Source: Zoogloea oleivorans
GTDB lineage: Bacteria > Pseudomonadota > Gammaproteobacteria > Burkholderiales > Rhodocyclaceae
NCBI RefSeq assembly: GCF_008107625.1
Contig: NZ_SDKK01000019.1
Span: forward strand, 31,487 to 95,486
Direction: 5' to 3'
Length of the DNA stretch: 64,000 nt
Position 1 is the first letter of the stretch, and the number at the start of each line of letters is the position of its first letter. The notes under the pieces are model-generated. The model saw nothing but the letters and a program-made list of their open reading frames with translations. It was not told the DNA's origin and made no database searches. Of this stretch, positions 54,401 through 62,365 are shown piece after piece. Made by a program: the position numbers and the translations under genes.

Positions 54401-54781
54401 CAACCGAGCGCCGAAACCGAACATCAGTTTGCCACCCTTCGCGGCATGGGCCTCGGGCTCGCCCTGGACGACTTCGGCACCGGCTATTCCAGCCTGTCCT
54501 ACCTCAAGCGCCTGCCCCTCACCCGGCTGAAGATCGACCGTTCCTTCGTGCAGGATCTGCCCGGCGATCCGGAAGACGCCGCCATTGCCGCCGCGACCCT
54601 GTCCATCGCCCGCGACCTGGGCCTCGAAGTGGTGGCCGAAGGCGTCGAAACCGAAGCCCAGCGCGATTTTCTGCTCGCCCGCCAATGCCACATCATGCAG
54701 GGCTTCCTGCTTGGCCGGCCGATGCCCGGGGCCGGCATCACCCACCTGCTGCAGGACGAGGCCCGCCGCAGCGTGGCCTAA
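51476..54781 (+). CDS. MASE1-CHASE-PAS-GGDEF-EAL cyclic-di-GMP turnover protein
   Basis: Membrane-bound dual-domain enzyme of about 1101 residues. In order: MASE1-like membrane sensor (about 5-215, LYPSAGIALAGLLIYG), periplasmic CHASE domain (about 245-450, QAIGWIPRVPTEQR), a membrane helix, PAS (about 520-645, ARLGSWEADS), GGDEF (active motif GGDEF 749-753 with inhibitory I-site REED five residues before it) and EAL (877-879 in GVEALVRWD, with DDFGTGYSSLSYLK). Both catalytic motifs are intact, so either or both activities are possible. Start ATG 51476 preferred over TTG 51404. It ends in a 4-base convergent overlap with the LuxR regulator gene. Confidence 0.93.
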   Translation: MSPTQLRAMAGITVAYALCGLIALHMAIPPGYVAPLYPSAGIALAGLLIYGNRIWPAIFLGAVLTNIEAVLRSGLGGQNWIMPLCVGSGAALQALAGAALARRWIGFPNALDTAGAILRFLFAAAPISCVISASIGVGTLTLLGAIPLDEAAFSWWNWWAGDAIGILIAAPLTFVFFGLPRRDWAPRRLALALPLVVALVLLIGLEVQVGTWEQQRLQSRFERDARYLSSLLRTRFSDYLDVLQSTERVMVAAPAMDNDSFQQFGAPWLSRFGGLQAIGWIPRVPTEQRAVLEATARANDVTRDFMIRDRGSDNQLSAASPQPEYYPIRYITPLEPNRRALGVNVLTIPAAAEAIPRTLAKGKASATRAFELTQETQGKLGVVVYQRTSPAVPAEAGKPDGLVFVALRIEDAINGALRGHVIDGIGYCLSDITTEQPGRQRLAGLANCPEQDKPGAGGLTPWVEIFDFAGRTWAIHLVAEPGYAAYYRGWEAWTLLAIGLLSIGTLGAFLLTTTGHARRVEELVHLRTAELADAGRRLSAQQAILTHAERIARLGSWEADSVTGQGHWSSELYRILGIPAVDDSNLSRLITAIHPDDRARLQDALLDVERGLTSTSLDIRLPDRNDGSERRIVHFTIEATSCRDGTQTLRGTVQDVTDSRAAEAHIHYLAHYDTLTGLPNRSLWISRAEQALAFARRNKLRVGVLFLDLDNFKKINDTLGHPVGDRLLSAAAHRLSLCLREEDVLARLGGDEFVVLLPQLTRADDAATVARKLLASLTRPFDIDGQELTVSTSIGIALYPGNGADVDVLLKHADTAMYDAKNEGRNDFRFFTPDMNSRAYARLMIENALRRAIERNELVLEYQPQWAMPEQRLIGVEALVRWDNPERGRISPNDFIPVAEETGLIQSIGDWVLNEACRQQAEWQAAGLPPLTVAVNISALQFRKPGFVDRVRQAFTESGVSPHTFELELTESALMQPSAETEHQFATLRGMGLGLALDDFGTGYSSLSYLKRLPLTRLKIDRSFVQDLPGDPEDAAIAAATLSIARDLGLEVVAEGVETEAQRDFLLARQCHIMQGFLLGRPMPGAGITHLLQDEARRSVA

Positions 54782-55722
54782 GCCTCGGCGCCCCCGCCTG
54801 TGCGAATGCGCGCCATGGCGACAGACGCCGCGGCCGTCCGGTTTTCGACCCCCAGCTTGGTGAACACGTGCTCCAGGTGCTTGTTCACCGTACGCGGGCT
54901 GGAACCGAGGATTTCACCGATATCCGGGCTGGTCTTGCCCTTGATCACCCAGTAGAGCACCTCGGCCTCACGCGTGGTCAGGCGAAAGGCGGCGATCAGC
55001 GCATCAATCACCGCCGCGTCCGACTCCTCCCGCAGGCTCAGCAGCCACTCATCCTCGCCGGTCCGTTCGTGCAGGGTGAAGATCAGCCGCTTCGCCCCCT
55101 GGTTAATGTACAGAGGCGGAAAATCCCGGCCTTCGTGACGCGCCCGGCTCGATTCCTGGACCCACGCCATCACCGCCGGCGGCGCGTTGTCCTCCGGCTG
55201 GCCCTCGAAATAATCCTTCATCAGCTTTCTGGCCAGCGGCGTCTGCCACACCACCCGTCCGCTGTCGGGGCGCAACGCCAGCGTGGCCTGGCCAAAGGCA
55301 TCCAGCGCGCTGCGCGCCTGCTTCATGAGGCGGGCGCTCTGCATGTGGGCGGCGATGCGGGCCAGCACTTCCTGCGGGCGGATCGGCTTGGTCACGTAAT
55401 CCGCACCACCGGCGTCGAAGGCGGCCACCACGTGCTCGGTTTCGGTGAGGCCGGTCATGAAGACAATCGGAATGTGCCGGGTGGTGAAATCCGCCTTCAG
55501 GCGCCGGGCGACTTCGAAGCCGTCCATGCCCGGCATCATCGCGTCGAGCAGGATCACATCCGGCACGCTGTGGCGCGCCCGCTGCAGGGCCGTTTCACCG
55601 TTGGTGGCGACAAGCACCGTGTAGCCGGATTCGTCGAGGGCGTCGTGGAGCACCGAAAGGTTCTCGGGGATGTCGTCCACAATCAGCACGAGGTCGGCGT
55701 TGAGCCGGTCAAAATCAAGCAT
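54778..55722 (-). CDS. LuxR-type response regulator (receiver + middle domain + HTH)
   Basis: 314 residues. Receiver with acidic pair DD (16-17), phosphoacceptor D60 (ILLDAMMPGMDG) and KPIRPQEVL; a middle region (about 135-240) that looks like a small PAS-like module (DSGRVVWQTPLARKLM, WLLSLREES); and a GerE/LuxR HTH (about 248-305, LTTREAEVLYWVIKGKTSPDIGEIL). ATG 55722 overlaps the end of the transporter-kinase gene by 8 bases, so it is its likely partner. The pairing of a transporter-fused kinase with a LuxR-type regulator recalls CrbS/CrbR. Target genes are not evident. Confidence 0.9.
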   Translation of the reverse strand: MLDFDRLNADLVLIVDDIPENLSVLHDALDESGYTVLVATNGETALQRARHSVPDVILLDAMMPGMDGFEVARRLKADFTTRHIPIVFMTGLTETEHVVAAFDAGGADYVTKPIRPQEVLARIAAHMQSARLMKQARSALDAFGQATLALRPDSGRVVWQTPLARKLMKDYFEGQPEDNAPPAVMAWVQESSRARHEGRDFPPLYINQGAKRLIFTLHERTGEDEWLLSLREESDAAVIDALIAAFRLTTREAEVLYWVIKGKTSPDIGEILGSSPRTVNKHLEHVFTKLGVENRTAAASVAMARIRTGGGAEA

Positions 55723-58700
55723 GGCGGGCTTTTTCCAGCAGGGGCGGAATGGCGTCGAGACGGAAATTGCGGGTCAGGTCACGCACTTCGACCACGAAGC
55801 GCGCGTAAGCCGGGTCGGCCGCCTCGATCTCGGCGAGGCGAGCCAGAATGCCCTTCACGTAACCCAGCTCGACCTGATGGGCCAGCGGCCCGAGCAGGGA
55901 CGCAGGCGGATACACCAGATCGGCGGGCATCGGCGCAACAGGCCTCTGCTGATCCGCCTCCAGCCATTCGAGGCCAAGACGCTGGCCGATCCAGTCGAGC
56001 AGTTGTGCTACCTGCACCGGCTTGAGAATGAAGTCGTGCTCGCCGATGCCCAGTGCACTGTTGTCGTTGTTGAGGCCCCGCTCGTAAGCATTGGCCGAAA
56101 TGATCGCCACCGGCGTGGTGGCAAACTCGCCGGCCCGGATGCGCCGGATCGCCTCCCAGCCGTCCATGCCCGGCATGGCCAGATCCATGAAAACCAGATC
56201 CGGGCGAAAGTCGGGCAGCACCGCCAGGCAGTCTTCCCCCGACGAAGCCTGTGCCAGCACAAAGCCGAGGGGTTCCAGCAAGGTGATCAGGAATTCCCGG
56301 TCCACCCGCTCGTTGTCCACAATGAGAATCCGCCGCCGCTCGCCCCGATAGCCAACAAGGTTCTTGCGCGGCAGCTCGCGGGCCGCCAGTTCGCCGCGCA
56401 CCTGGGGCAGGAAGAGCCGCACACGGAAGGTGCTGCCAAGCCCTGGCTCGCTGCTGGCGGTCAGCTCGCCGCCCATCACGTCGGCGAACATGCGGCTGAT
56501 GGTCAGGCCCAGCCCGGCCCCACTCGCCCCCTGAGCCGAAGTGCCGCGGGAAAAAGGATCGAAAATGCGCTCCATTTCGGCAGGTGAAATCCCCGGCCCC
56601 GAATCCTCGATCTCGAAAGTGGCCATCTCCATGCGGTAGGCCAGACGCAGGCTGATGCGGCCACGGGCGGTGAACTTCACCGCGTTGCCAAGCAGGTTGA
56701 TGAGGATCTGGCGCAGCCGCTTTTCGTCGGCACGCACGATGGGCGGGATCTCACCCTTGGGCGCGAAGCAGAACACCAACCCCTTGTTGCGTGCCTGCAG
56801 TTCGAACATGCCGACGATCTGCTGCATGAAATCGGCAAAATCCAGCGGCTTCACATCAAGGGTCAGCTTGCCGCCCTCGATCCGTGCGATGTCCAGCGTG
56901 CCCTCGATGACCGACAGCAGATGATCGCCACTGCGCCGGATCACGTTGATCGCCTGACGCCGGTGCACCGGGATTGAATCATCCCCATCGAGGATCTGCG
57001 CGTAGCCAAGGATGCTGTTGAGCGGCGTGCGCAGTTCGTGGCTGATCGCCGTGATGTAACGGCTCTTGGCCTGGTTGGCCAGATCGGCGGCCTGCTTGGC
57101 TTGCTGCAGTTGCTCGTCGGTACGCCGGTGGGAATCGATCTCCTTCATCAGCAGGTGGGTCTGGCGGTTGGACTCCTCCTGCGCCACCTGGCGGCTCTTG
57201 TGGGTCAGCACCAGCCACCACACCACCAGCCCGGACAGCAGCAGCAAGGCCGCGTAGCCCTTCAGAAAAGCCAGGCGCATGGCCGGGCCGAACGCTTCAG
57301 CGCTGTCGCCGAGCAGGCTCAGGCCCTGGTAATGGAGCAACCACACCAGCAACGCCAGGCCCGGGGCAATCACGCCCATCAGCAGCAGGTAATGGCCGAG
57401 CCCGGTTTCCAGGTAAGGCCACACTGACGGCGGCAGGATCCGGCGCATGGCCCCCGACCACTGGGCCGACAGGCGCGCTTCGGGCTTGCACAGATCGTTG
57501 CAGCGGGCATCCAGCGAGCAGCACAGGGAGCAGATGTCGCCCTGATAGGCCGGGCAGCGGGCCAGATCGTCGGCCTCGTACTCCCGTTCGCAAATCACGC
57601 ACTGGCGGATCGCCGCGCCACCGGGCGCAGGCTTCCTGGCGATGTAGTAACGCCCGCCGGTCGCCCAGGCGATCAGCGGCGCGGTGACGAAAGCCGTAAC
57701 CAGCGCAATCAGCGCCGAGAAAGCCTGGGCACTCTCGCCAAACAACCCCATGTAGGCCGACACCGACAACAGCGAGGCGATGCCCATCGCGCCAACGCCC
57801 ACCGGATTGACGTCGTAGAGGTGCGCCCGCTTGAACTCGATGCCCGGCGGCGACAGGCCCAGCGGCTTGTTGATGACCAGATCGGCCACCACCGCCATCA
57901 TCCACGAGATGGCTACGTTGGCGTACAGGCCGAGCACCTTGCCGATGGCCTGAAACACGTCGAGTTCCATCAGCACCAGGGCGATCAACGTATTGAAAAC
58001 CACCCACACAACCCGCCCCGGATGGCTGTGGGTAAGCCGCGCAAAGAAGTTCGACCAGGCCAGCGAGCCGGCGTAGGCATTGGTCACATTGATCTTGAGC
58101 TGCGAGATGACCACGAACAGGGCCGTCGCCCCCACCGCCCAGTGCAGGTTCGGAAAGACGTATTCGTAGGCCGCCAGGTACATCTGGTTCGGGTCCACGG
58201 CGCGCTCCGCCGGCACCGAATTGCTGATCGCCAGGTAGGCCAGCAGCGCCCCGCCGAGCATCTTGACCACCCCCAGCACCACCCAGCCGGGCCCGCCCAG
58301 CAGCACACCCATCCACCACCGGCGAGCGGTGGCGGGCGTCTTCTCGGGCATGAAGCGCAGGTAGTCAGCCTGCTCGCCCATCTGGGTGATCAGCGCGATG
58401 CCGACGGTGAGCGCCGCCCCGAAGGCGTGAATATTGAAACCCGCCCCGGCGCCGTGCTCGCCGCCGTAGCCGCTGATGCTGGAGAGGATGTCCGGCCGCT
58501 CGCGGAACACGAAAATGTAGGGCACCACCAGCATCAGCAGCCACAGGGGCTGAGTCAGTATCTGCAAACGGCTGATCGCCGTTACCCCGTGAGTGACCAG
58601 CGGAATCACCACGATGGCGCACAACATATAGCCCCAGGCGGGCGGAATGTCGAAGGCGAGATCCAGCGCGTAGGCCATGATCGCCGCTTCGAGGGCAAAA

Positions 58701-59122
58701 AAGATGAAGGTGAACGAGGCGTAAACCAGCGAGGTCAGTGTGGACCCGATATAGCCAAAGCCCGCGCCGCGGGTCAGCAGATCCATGTCCACGCCATAGC
58801 GGGCGGCATAGTGGCTGATCGGCAGGCCGGCCAGAAAGATGATCAGGCCGGTCGCAAGAATCGCCCAGAAGGCATTGATGAAACCGTAATCCACCAGCAG
58901 GGTCGCCCCCACCGCTTCCAGCACCAGGAAGGACGCCACGCCGAAGGCCGTGTTGGCCACCCGCAGCTCGGACCAACGCCGGAAGCTGCGCGGCGTGAAG
59001 CGCAGCGCGTAATCCTCGATGGTTTCCCGCGCCACCCAGGTGTTGTAGTCGCGCCGGACCTTGACAACCCGCTGAATGGCCTCCGGTTCGGTGGGCGCGG
59101 CGGCACGTCCTGCGTCGCTCAC
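55715..59122 (-). CDS. transporter-fused hybrid histidine kinase (NCS1-like permease + Cys-rich linker + HisKA/HATPase + receiver)
   Basis: 1135 residues. Residues about 35-490 form a 12-segment LeuT-fold transporter domain most like NCS1 purine/cytosine permeases. A Cys-rich segment follows (C508, C511, C523, C531, C534, C535, C541, C545), zinc-ribbon-like. Two more membrane helices (about 570-650), then HisKA with phospho-His H695 in ISHELRTPLNS, HATPase with NLLGNAVKF and DSGPGIS, a receiver with D980 (VFMDLAMPGMDG), and a C-terminal helical tail. GTG start at 59122 forms a GTGA overlap with pilR. Likely senses or transports a nitrogen-containing solute; ligand unknown. All kinase and receiver residues are intact. 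Confidence 0.9.
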   Translation of the reverse strand: MSDAGRAAAPTEPEAIQRVVKVRRDYNTWVARETIEDYALRFTPRSFRRWSELRVANTAFGVASFLVLEAVGATLLVDYGFINAFWAILATGLIIFLAGLPISHYAARYGVDMDLLTRGAGFGYIGSTLTSLVYASFTFIFFALEAAIMAYALDLAFDIPPAWGYMLCAIVVIPLVTHGVTAISRLQILTQPLWLLMLVVPYIFVFRERPDILSSISGYGGEHGAGAGFNIHAFGAALTVGIALITQMGEQADYLRFMPEKTPATARRWWMGVLLGGPGWVVLGVVKMLGGALLAYLAISNSVPAERAVDPNQMYLAAYEYVFPNLHWAVGATALFVVISQLKINVTNAYAGSLAWSNFFARLTHSHPGRVVWVVFNTLIALVLMELDVFQAIGKVLGLYANVAISWMMAVVADLVINKPLGLSPPGIEFKRAHLYDVNPVGVGAMGIASLLSVSAYMGLFGESAQAFSALIALVTAFVTAPLIAWATGGRYYIARKPAPGGAAIRQCVICEREYEADDLARCPAYQGDICSLCCSLDARCNDLCKPEARLSAQWSGAMRRILPPSVWPYLETGLGHYLLLMGVIAPGLALLVWLLHYQGLSLLGDSAEAFGPAMRLAFLKGYAALLLLSGLVVWWLVLTHKSRQVAQEESNRQTHLLMKEIDSHRRTDEQLQQAKQAADLANQAKSRYITAISHELRTPLNSILGYAQILDGDDSIPVHRRQAINVIRRSGDHLLSVIEGTLDIARIEGGKLTLDVKPLDFADFMQQIVGMFELQARNKGLVFCFAPKGEIPPIVRADEKRLRQILINLLGNAVKFTARGRISLRLAYRMEMATFEIEDSGPGISPAEMERIFDPFSRGTSAQGASGAGLGLTISRMFADVMGGELTASSEPGLGSTFRVRLFLPQVRGELAARELPRKNLVGYRGERRRILIVDNERVDREFLITLLEPLGFVLAQASSGEDCLAVLPDFRPDLVFMDLAMPGMDGWEAIRRIRAGEFATTPVAIISANAYERGLNNDNSALGIGEHDFILKPVQVAQLLDWIGQRLGLEWLEADQQRPVAPMPADLVYPPASLLGPLAHQVELGYVKGILARLAEIEAADPAYARFVVEVRDLTRNFRLDAIPPLLEKARHA

Positions 59123-60492
59123 TCCTTCATGCCCAGGCGCTCCAGTCGGTAGCGCAATGAACGGAAGGTCACGCCAAGGCTGCGCGCTGCCGCCGTGCGG
59201 TTGCCGCCGGATTTCTCGAGGGCGTCTTCGATGGCCTTGCGTTCCATCTCGTCCAGGTAGTCCTGCAAATCTGTTCCGCCCGGCGTGGTGGGCGCCACAT
59301 GGCTCGCCTCACCCATGTCGGCCGGATCGAGAAGCAGGTCATCGGCCTGGATGAGTTCGCCGCTCGACAGGGCCATGGCCCGTTCGAGGATGTTTTCAAG
59401 CTCCCGGACATTGCCGGGAAAGGAACATCCCATCAACGCCTGCATGGCCCCCGGGCTGAGGCGCGCGGGCGGCAGGCCCGACGACTCCGCCAGCCTGCCG
59501 AGCAGAATCCCGGCCAGTTGGGGGATGTCCTCGCTGCGCTCGCGCAGGGCCGGCATACGCAGTTCGATCACGTTGAGGCGATAGAACAGATCCTGGCGAA
59601 AGCGCGAGGCCTCGACCATGGCCTTCAGATTCTGGTGGGTTGCACTGAGGATGCGCACATCCACGGCCGTTTCAGCCGTATCGCCGAGTCGACGGAATTT
59701 CTTCTCCTGGATCGCCCGCAGCAGCTTGACCTGCATCGGCAGGGGCAGATCGCCCACTTCATCGAGAAACAGGGTGCCACCGTGAGCGGCCTGAAAAAAC
59801 CCCTCCCGATCGCAGTCGGCACCGGTAAAAGCGCCCTTCCTGGCCCCGAAGAACTCGCTCTCCATCAGATTCTCGGGGATTGCCCCGCAATTCACGGCAA
59901 CGAAGGGGGCTGCCGCCCGCGGGCCGAGGTCGTGAATCATCCGTGCCGCGCGCTCCTTGCCGCTGCCCGACTCGCCCGAAATGAACACCGGCGCCTGGCT
60001 CCTGGCCAGCTTTTCGATCATCGAGCGCACCTGGACCATCGCCGATGAATCACCGATCAGACTTGACGTGTCCTTGCGCAGACGTTCGTCCTCGCTGGAC
60101 GAAACGGAAAACACCGACTTGACCAGCGCACGCAATTGGTCGATGGACACCGGCTTGGAAAGATAATCGAAGGCCCCGGCCTTGAGCGCCGTCACCGCGT
60201 TATCCATGCTGCCGAAGGCCGTGATCACCGCCACCGGCAGGTCGCGGATGTTCTCGGCAATGTAGCGCACCAGGTCGAGCCCGTTGCCGTCGGGCAGGCG
60301 CATGTCGGTGAGGCACAAGCGGTAGCGCTTTTCATCGAGCAGGCGACGGGCGTCCGCCAGGTTGGCCGCCCCGTCACTGACCAGCCCCAGACGCAAGAGG
60401 GTGAGTTCAAGCAATTCGCGGATGTCATCCTCGTCATCGACGATAAGCACATCCGGCCCGCCAGGGCGAGCCCGCCTTTCATTCTGGATCAT
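59119..60492 (-). CDS. pilR: type IV pilus response regulator PilR (sigma-54 activator)
   Basis: NtrC-type activator of pilin transcription with RpoN. 457 residues from ATG 60492, which makes an ATGA overlap with pilS; the frame extends to 60555 inside pilS. Receiver D63 (CLTDMRLPDGNG), Walker A GESGSGKE (173-180), GAFTGA loop (220-225), and a Fis-type HTH at the end (NRTAAARSLGVTFRSLRYRL). The stop overlaps the GTG of the transporter-kinase, so all four signalling genes are coupled. Confidence 0.95.
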   Translation of the reverse strand: MIQNERRARPGGPDVLIVDDEDDIRELLELTLLRLGLVSDGAANLADARRLLDEKRYRLCLTDMRLPDGNGLDLVRYIAENIRDLPVAVITAFGSMDNAVTALKAGAFDYLSKPVSIDQLRALVKSVFSVSSSEDERLRKDTSSLIGDSSAMVQVRSMIEKLARSQAPVFISGESGSGKERAARMIHDLGPRAAAPFVAVNCGAIPENLMESEFFGARKGAFTGADCDREGFFQAAHGGTLFLDEVGDLPLPMQVKLLRAIQEKKFRRLGDTAETAVDVRILSATHQNLKAMVEASRFRQDLFYRLNVIELRMPALRERSEDIPQLAGILLGRLAESSGLPPARLSPGAMQALMGCSFPGNVRELENILERAMALSSGELIQADDLLLDPADMGEASHVAPTTPGGTDLQDYLDEMERKAIEDALEKSGGNRTAAARSLGVTFRSLRYRLERLGMKE

Positions 60493-62075
60493 GGTTTGAC
60501 GTGTCCGATAATGCGAAAATGGGCACCAGGCAGTGCCGACGGCGCATGGCCGCACAACTCAAGCACTGCGCCATTGGCTTCGGCCAGCTCCCTGGCAATA
60601 TAAAGTCCCAGGCCGGTCCCTTTTGAATGAGTCGTAAAAAAGGGTTCGAAAACCTGCCCGCGGAGGCTTTCCGGAATACCGGAACCGTCGTCGGACACAT
60701 CCAGGGCCACACGACCGTCATCGAGCAGCTCGGCACTGATTTTTACCGCACCCGGCTGACCACTGCAATGTCGCCGGGCGTTGCCGACGAGATTCCACAG
60801 AATCTGCCGGAGATGGGCCCGGTCCATCGATATCTCGAGATCGGGTCGCACCGCGCTGACGACGATCCCCCGATCCACCCCCGCATCCGCCACCGAAAAC
60901 TCCTCGAGGAACTCTTCGACGAAGGCCGCCAGCGGCAGCGTTTCGGGCAGGGCCTCGTCGCGTCGGCCAAGGGCCAGCACGTCGCCCACCAGGCGGTCGA
61001 TGCGCTGGGCGTTGTTGCCGATGATGCGGATCAGCCGGGCCTGCATCTCGCTGCGCTTCTCGTCCATCAACAATTCGGCGGCCTGCGACACCGAGGCCAG
61101 CGGATTGCGGATCTCGTGGGCAATGCTGGCAGTCAGGCGCCCCAGTGCCGCCAGCTTGACCTGCTGGATCTGGCGATGGATGCGCCCGAAGTCTTCCAGG
61201 TAGATCAGCGTTTCATTGGCCTCGCCGGCAGGCAGGAAGCGCGCCAGCAGCATCATGCCGCTGCTGTCGGCGCGCACGCTGTGGGCCGAACTGCCCAGTT
61301 CGTCGCGCCGCTGCAATTCCCGCTCGAGGGCCGGCGCGCACTCCTTGAGCGTGCCGCCGTCGCGCAGGCCAGGGCCGAGCAGGGCAATGGCCTGGGGATT
61401 GAACTGGCGAATCACACCGCCCTCCCCGACCACCAGCACCCCGTCCTGCATGTCCTGGATGATCTGCCGGTTGAGACGCAACTGGTTGGCCAGATCGGTG
61501 CCCCGCTGGCGGGCCAGATCTTCGTTGGCGATGGCCCGCTGGGCCAGCAGGCGGGCCACCTGGGCGATGGCAAAGAAGCCGATGCAGGTGATGCCAACGG
61601 TGAAAAAATCCACCGACTCGCGCCCCGACAAAAAACGGAATCCGTTTTCCAGCAAGGCCGCCACCGACGCATAAGCCGCATAAAACAGCACCATGCGGCT
61701 CTGTCCGACCAGCCCGGCACCGGCCAGCGCAACCAGGATCAGGGTCGGAATCCCGCTGCGGTAACCGCCGCTGGCCCACATGATCAGGGTCAGCAGGGTG
61801 ATATCCACCAGCACCTGCACGGTTACCAGCCGGTTCGTGCCCATCAGCCGGGCCGCGTCGGGAAAACCCAGAATCAGCACGGCGGCAAGATAAGTAAACG
61901 CCGCGCCCACGAAGAGGATCGGTGAATCGCTCCCGAGTTGCAGCGAACGCCCCGCCACCAGGAACAGACCGGCAAGAACCAGGCGAAACAGGTTCAGGTA
62001 GCGCAGGGGCTCCGTACGGACAGCGCCGTCAGTAGAAGAAGAAGTGTCCCCAAATACCGCGCCGGCGATTTTCAC
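60489..62075 (-). CDS. pilS: type IV pilus sensor histidine kinase PilS
   Basis: Polar membrane kinase that partners PilR and senses pilin. 528 residues: six N-terminal membrane segments (about 25-190), a PAS domain (about 205-305, LNRQIIQDMQDGVLVVGEGG), H-box with H320 in SIAHEIRNPLASVSQAAELL, N-box NLVGNARRH and G-boxes DDGSGIPE and KGTGLGLYIA. GTG start at 62075 forms a GTGA overlap with the upstream PP0621-family gene. Confidence 0.95.
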   Translation of the reverse strand: MKIAGAVFGDTSSSTDGAVRTEPLRYLNLFRLVLAGLFLVAGRSLQLGSDSPILFVGAAFTYLAAVLILGFPDAARLMGTNRLVTVQVLVDITLLTLIMWASGGYRSGIPTLILVALAGAGLVGQSRMVLFYAAYASVAALLENGFRFLSGRESVDFFTVGITCIGFFAIAQVARLLAQRAIANEDLARQRGTDLANQLRLNRQIIQDMQDGVLVVGEGGVIRQFNPQAIALLGPGLRDGGTLKECAPALERELQRRDELGSSAHSVRADSSGMMLLARFLPAGEANETLIYLEDFGRIHRQIQQVKLAALGRLTASIAHEIRNPLASVSQAAELLMDEKRSEMQARLIRIIGNNAQRIDRLVGDVLALGRRDEALPETLPLAAFVEEFLEEFSVADAGVDRGIVVSAVRPDLEISMDRAHLRQILWNLVGNARRHCSGQPGAVKISAELLDDGRVALDVSDDGSGIPESLRGQVFEPFFTTHSKGTGLGLYIARELAEANGAVLELCGHAPSALPGAHFRIIGHVKP

Positions 62076-62335
62076 GAACGGGGACCGAGGCGGCGGTGCT
62101 CCTCCGAGCAGTAGAAGCCGCCCGCGCCATGCAGGCCCTCACTCTCCGGCACATGCAGACCGCAATGCACGCAGGCCACCATCTGCTCGATGACGACCTG
62201 CTCGCGCGGGGCCTCCGCAGGGGCGCCACGCGCCTCGTCAGCGGCCTGCCCATCGGCCCTGCCAGTCCGGCGCAAGGCACGCCGGACGTAGAAAATGCCG
62301 ATCAGAACGAGGATAAAAAGAAAAATATTGCGCAC
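62072..62335 (-). CDS. PP0621 family small membrane protein
   Basis: 87 residues: one N-terminal membrane helix (NIFLFILVLIGIFYV), a charged linker, then a short Cys/His motif CVHCG near 55-59 with a later Cys-Ser-Glu-Glu-His (76-80) resembling a zinc-binding knuckle. Commonly found directly upstream of pilS in betaproteobacteria. Function unknown. ATG 62335, coupled to pilS. Confidence 0.85.
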   Translation of the reverse strand: MRNIFLFILVLIGIFYVRRALRRTGRADGQAADEARGAPAEAPREQVVIEQMVACVHCGLHVPESEGLHGAGGFYCSEEHRRLGPRS

Positions 62336-62365
62336 GACGGAGACTCCACAGGGTTCCGGGGCAGT

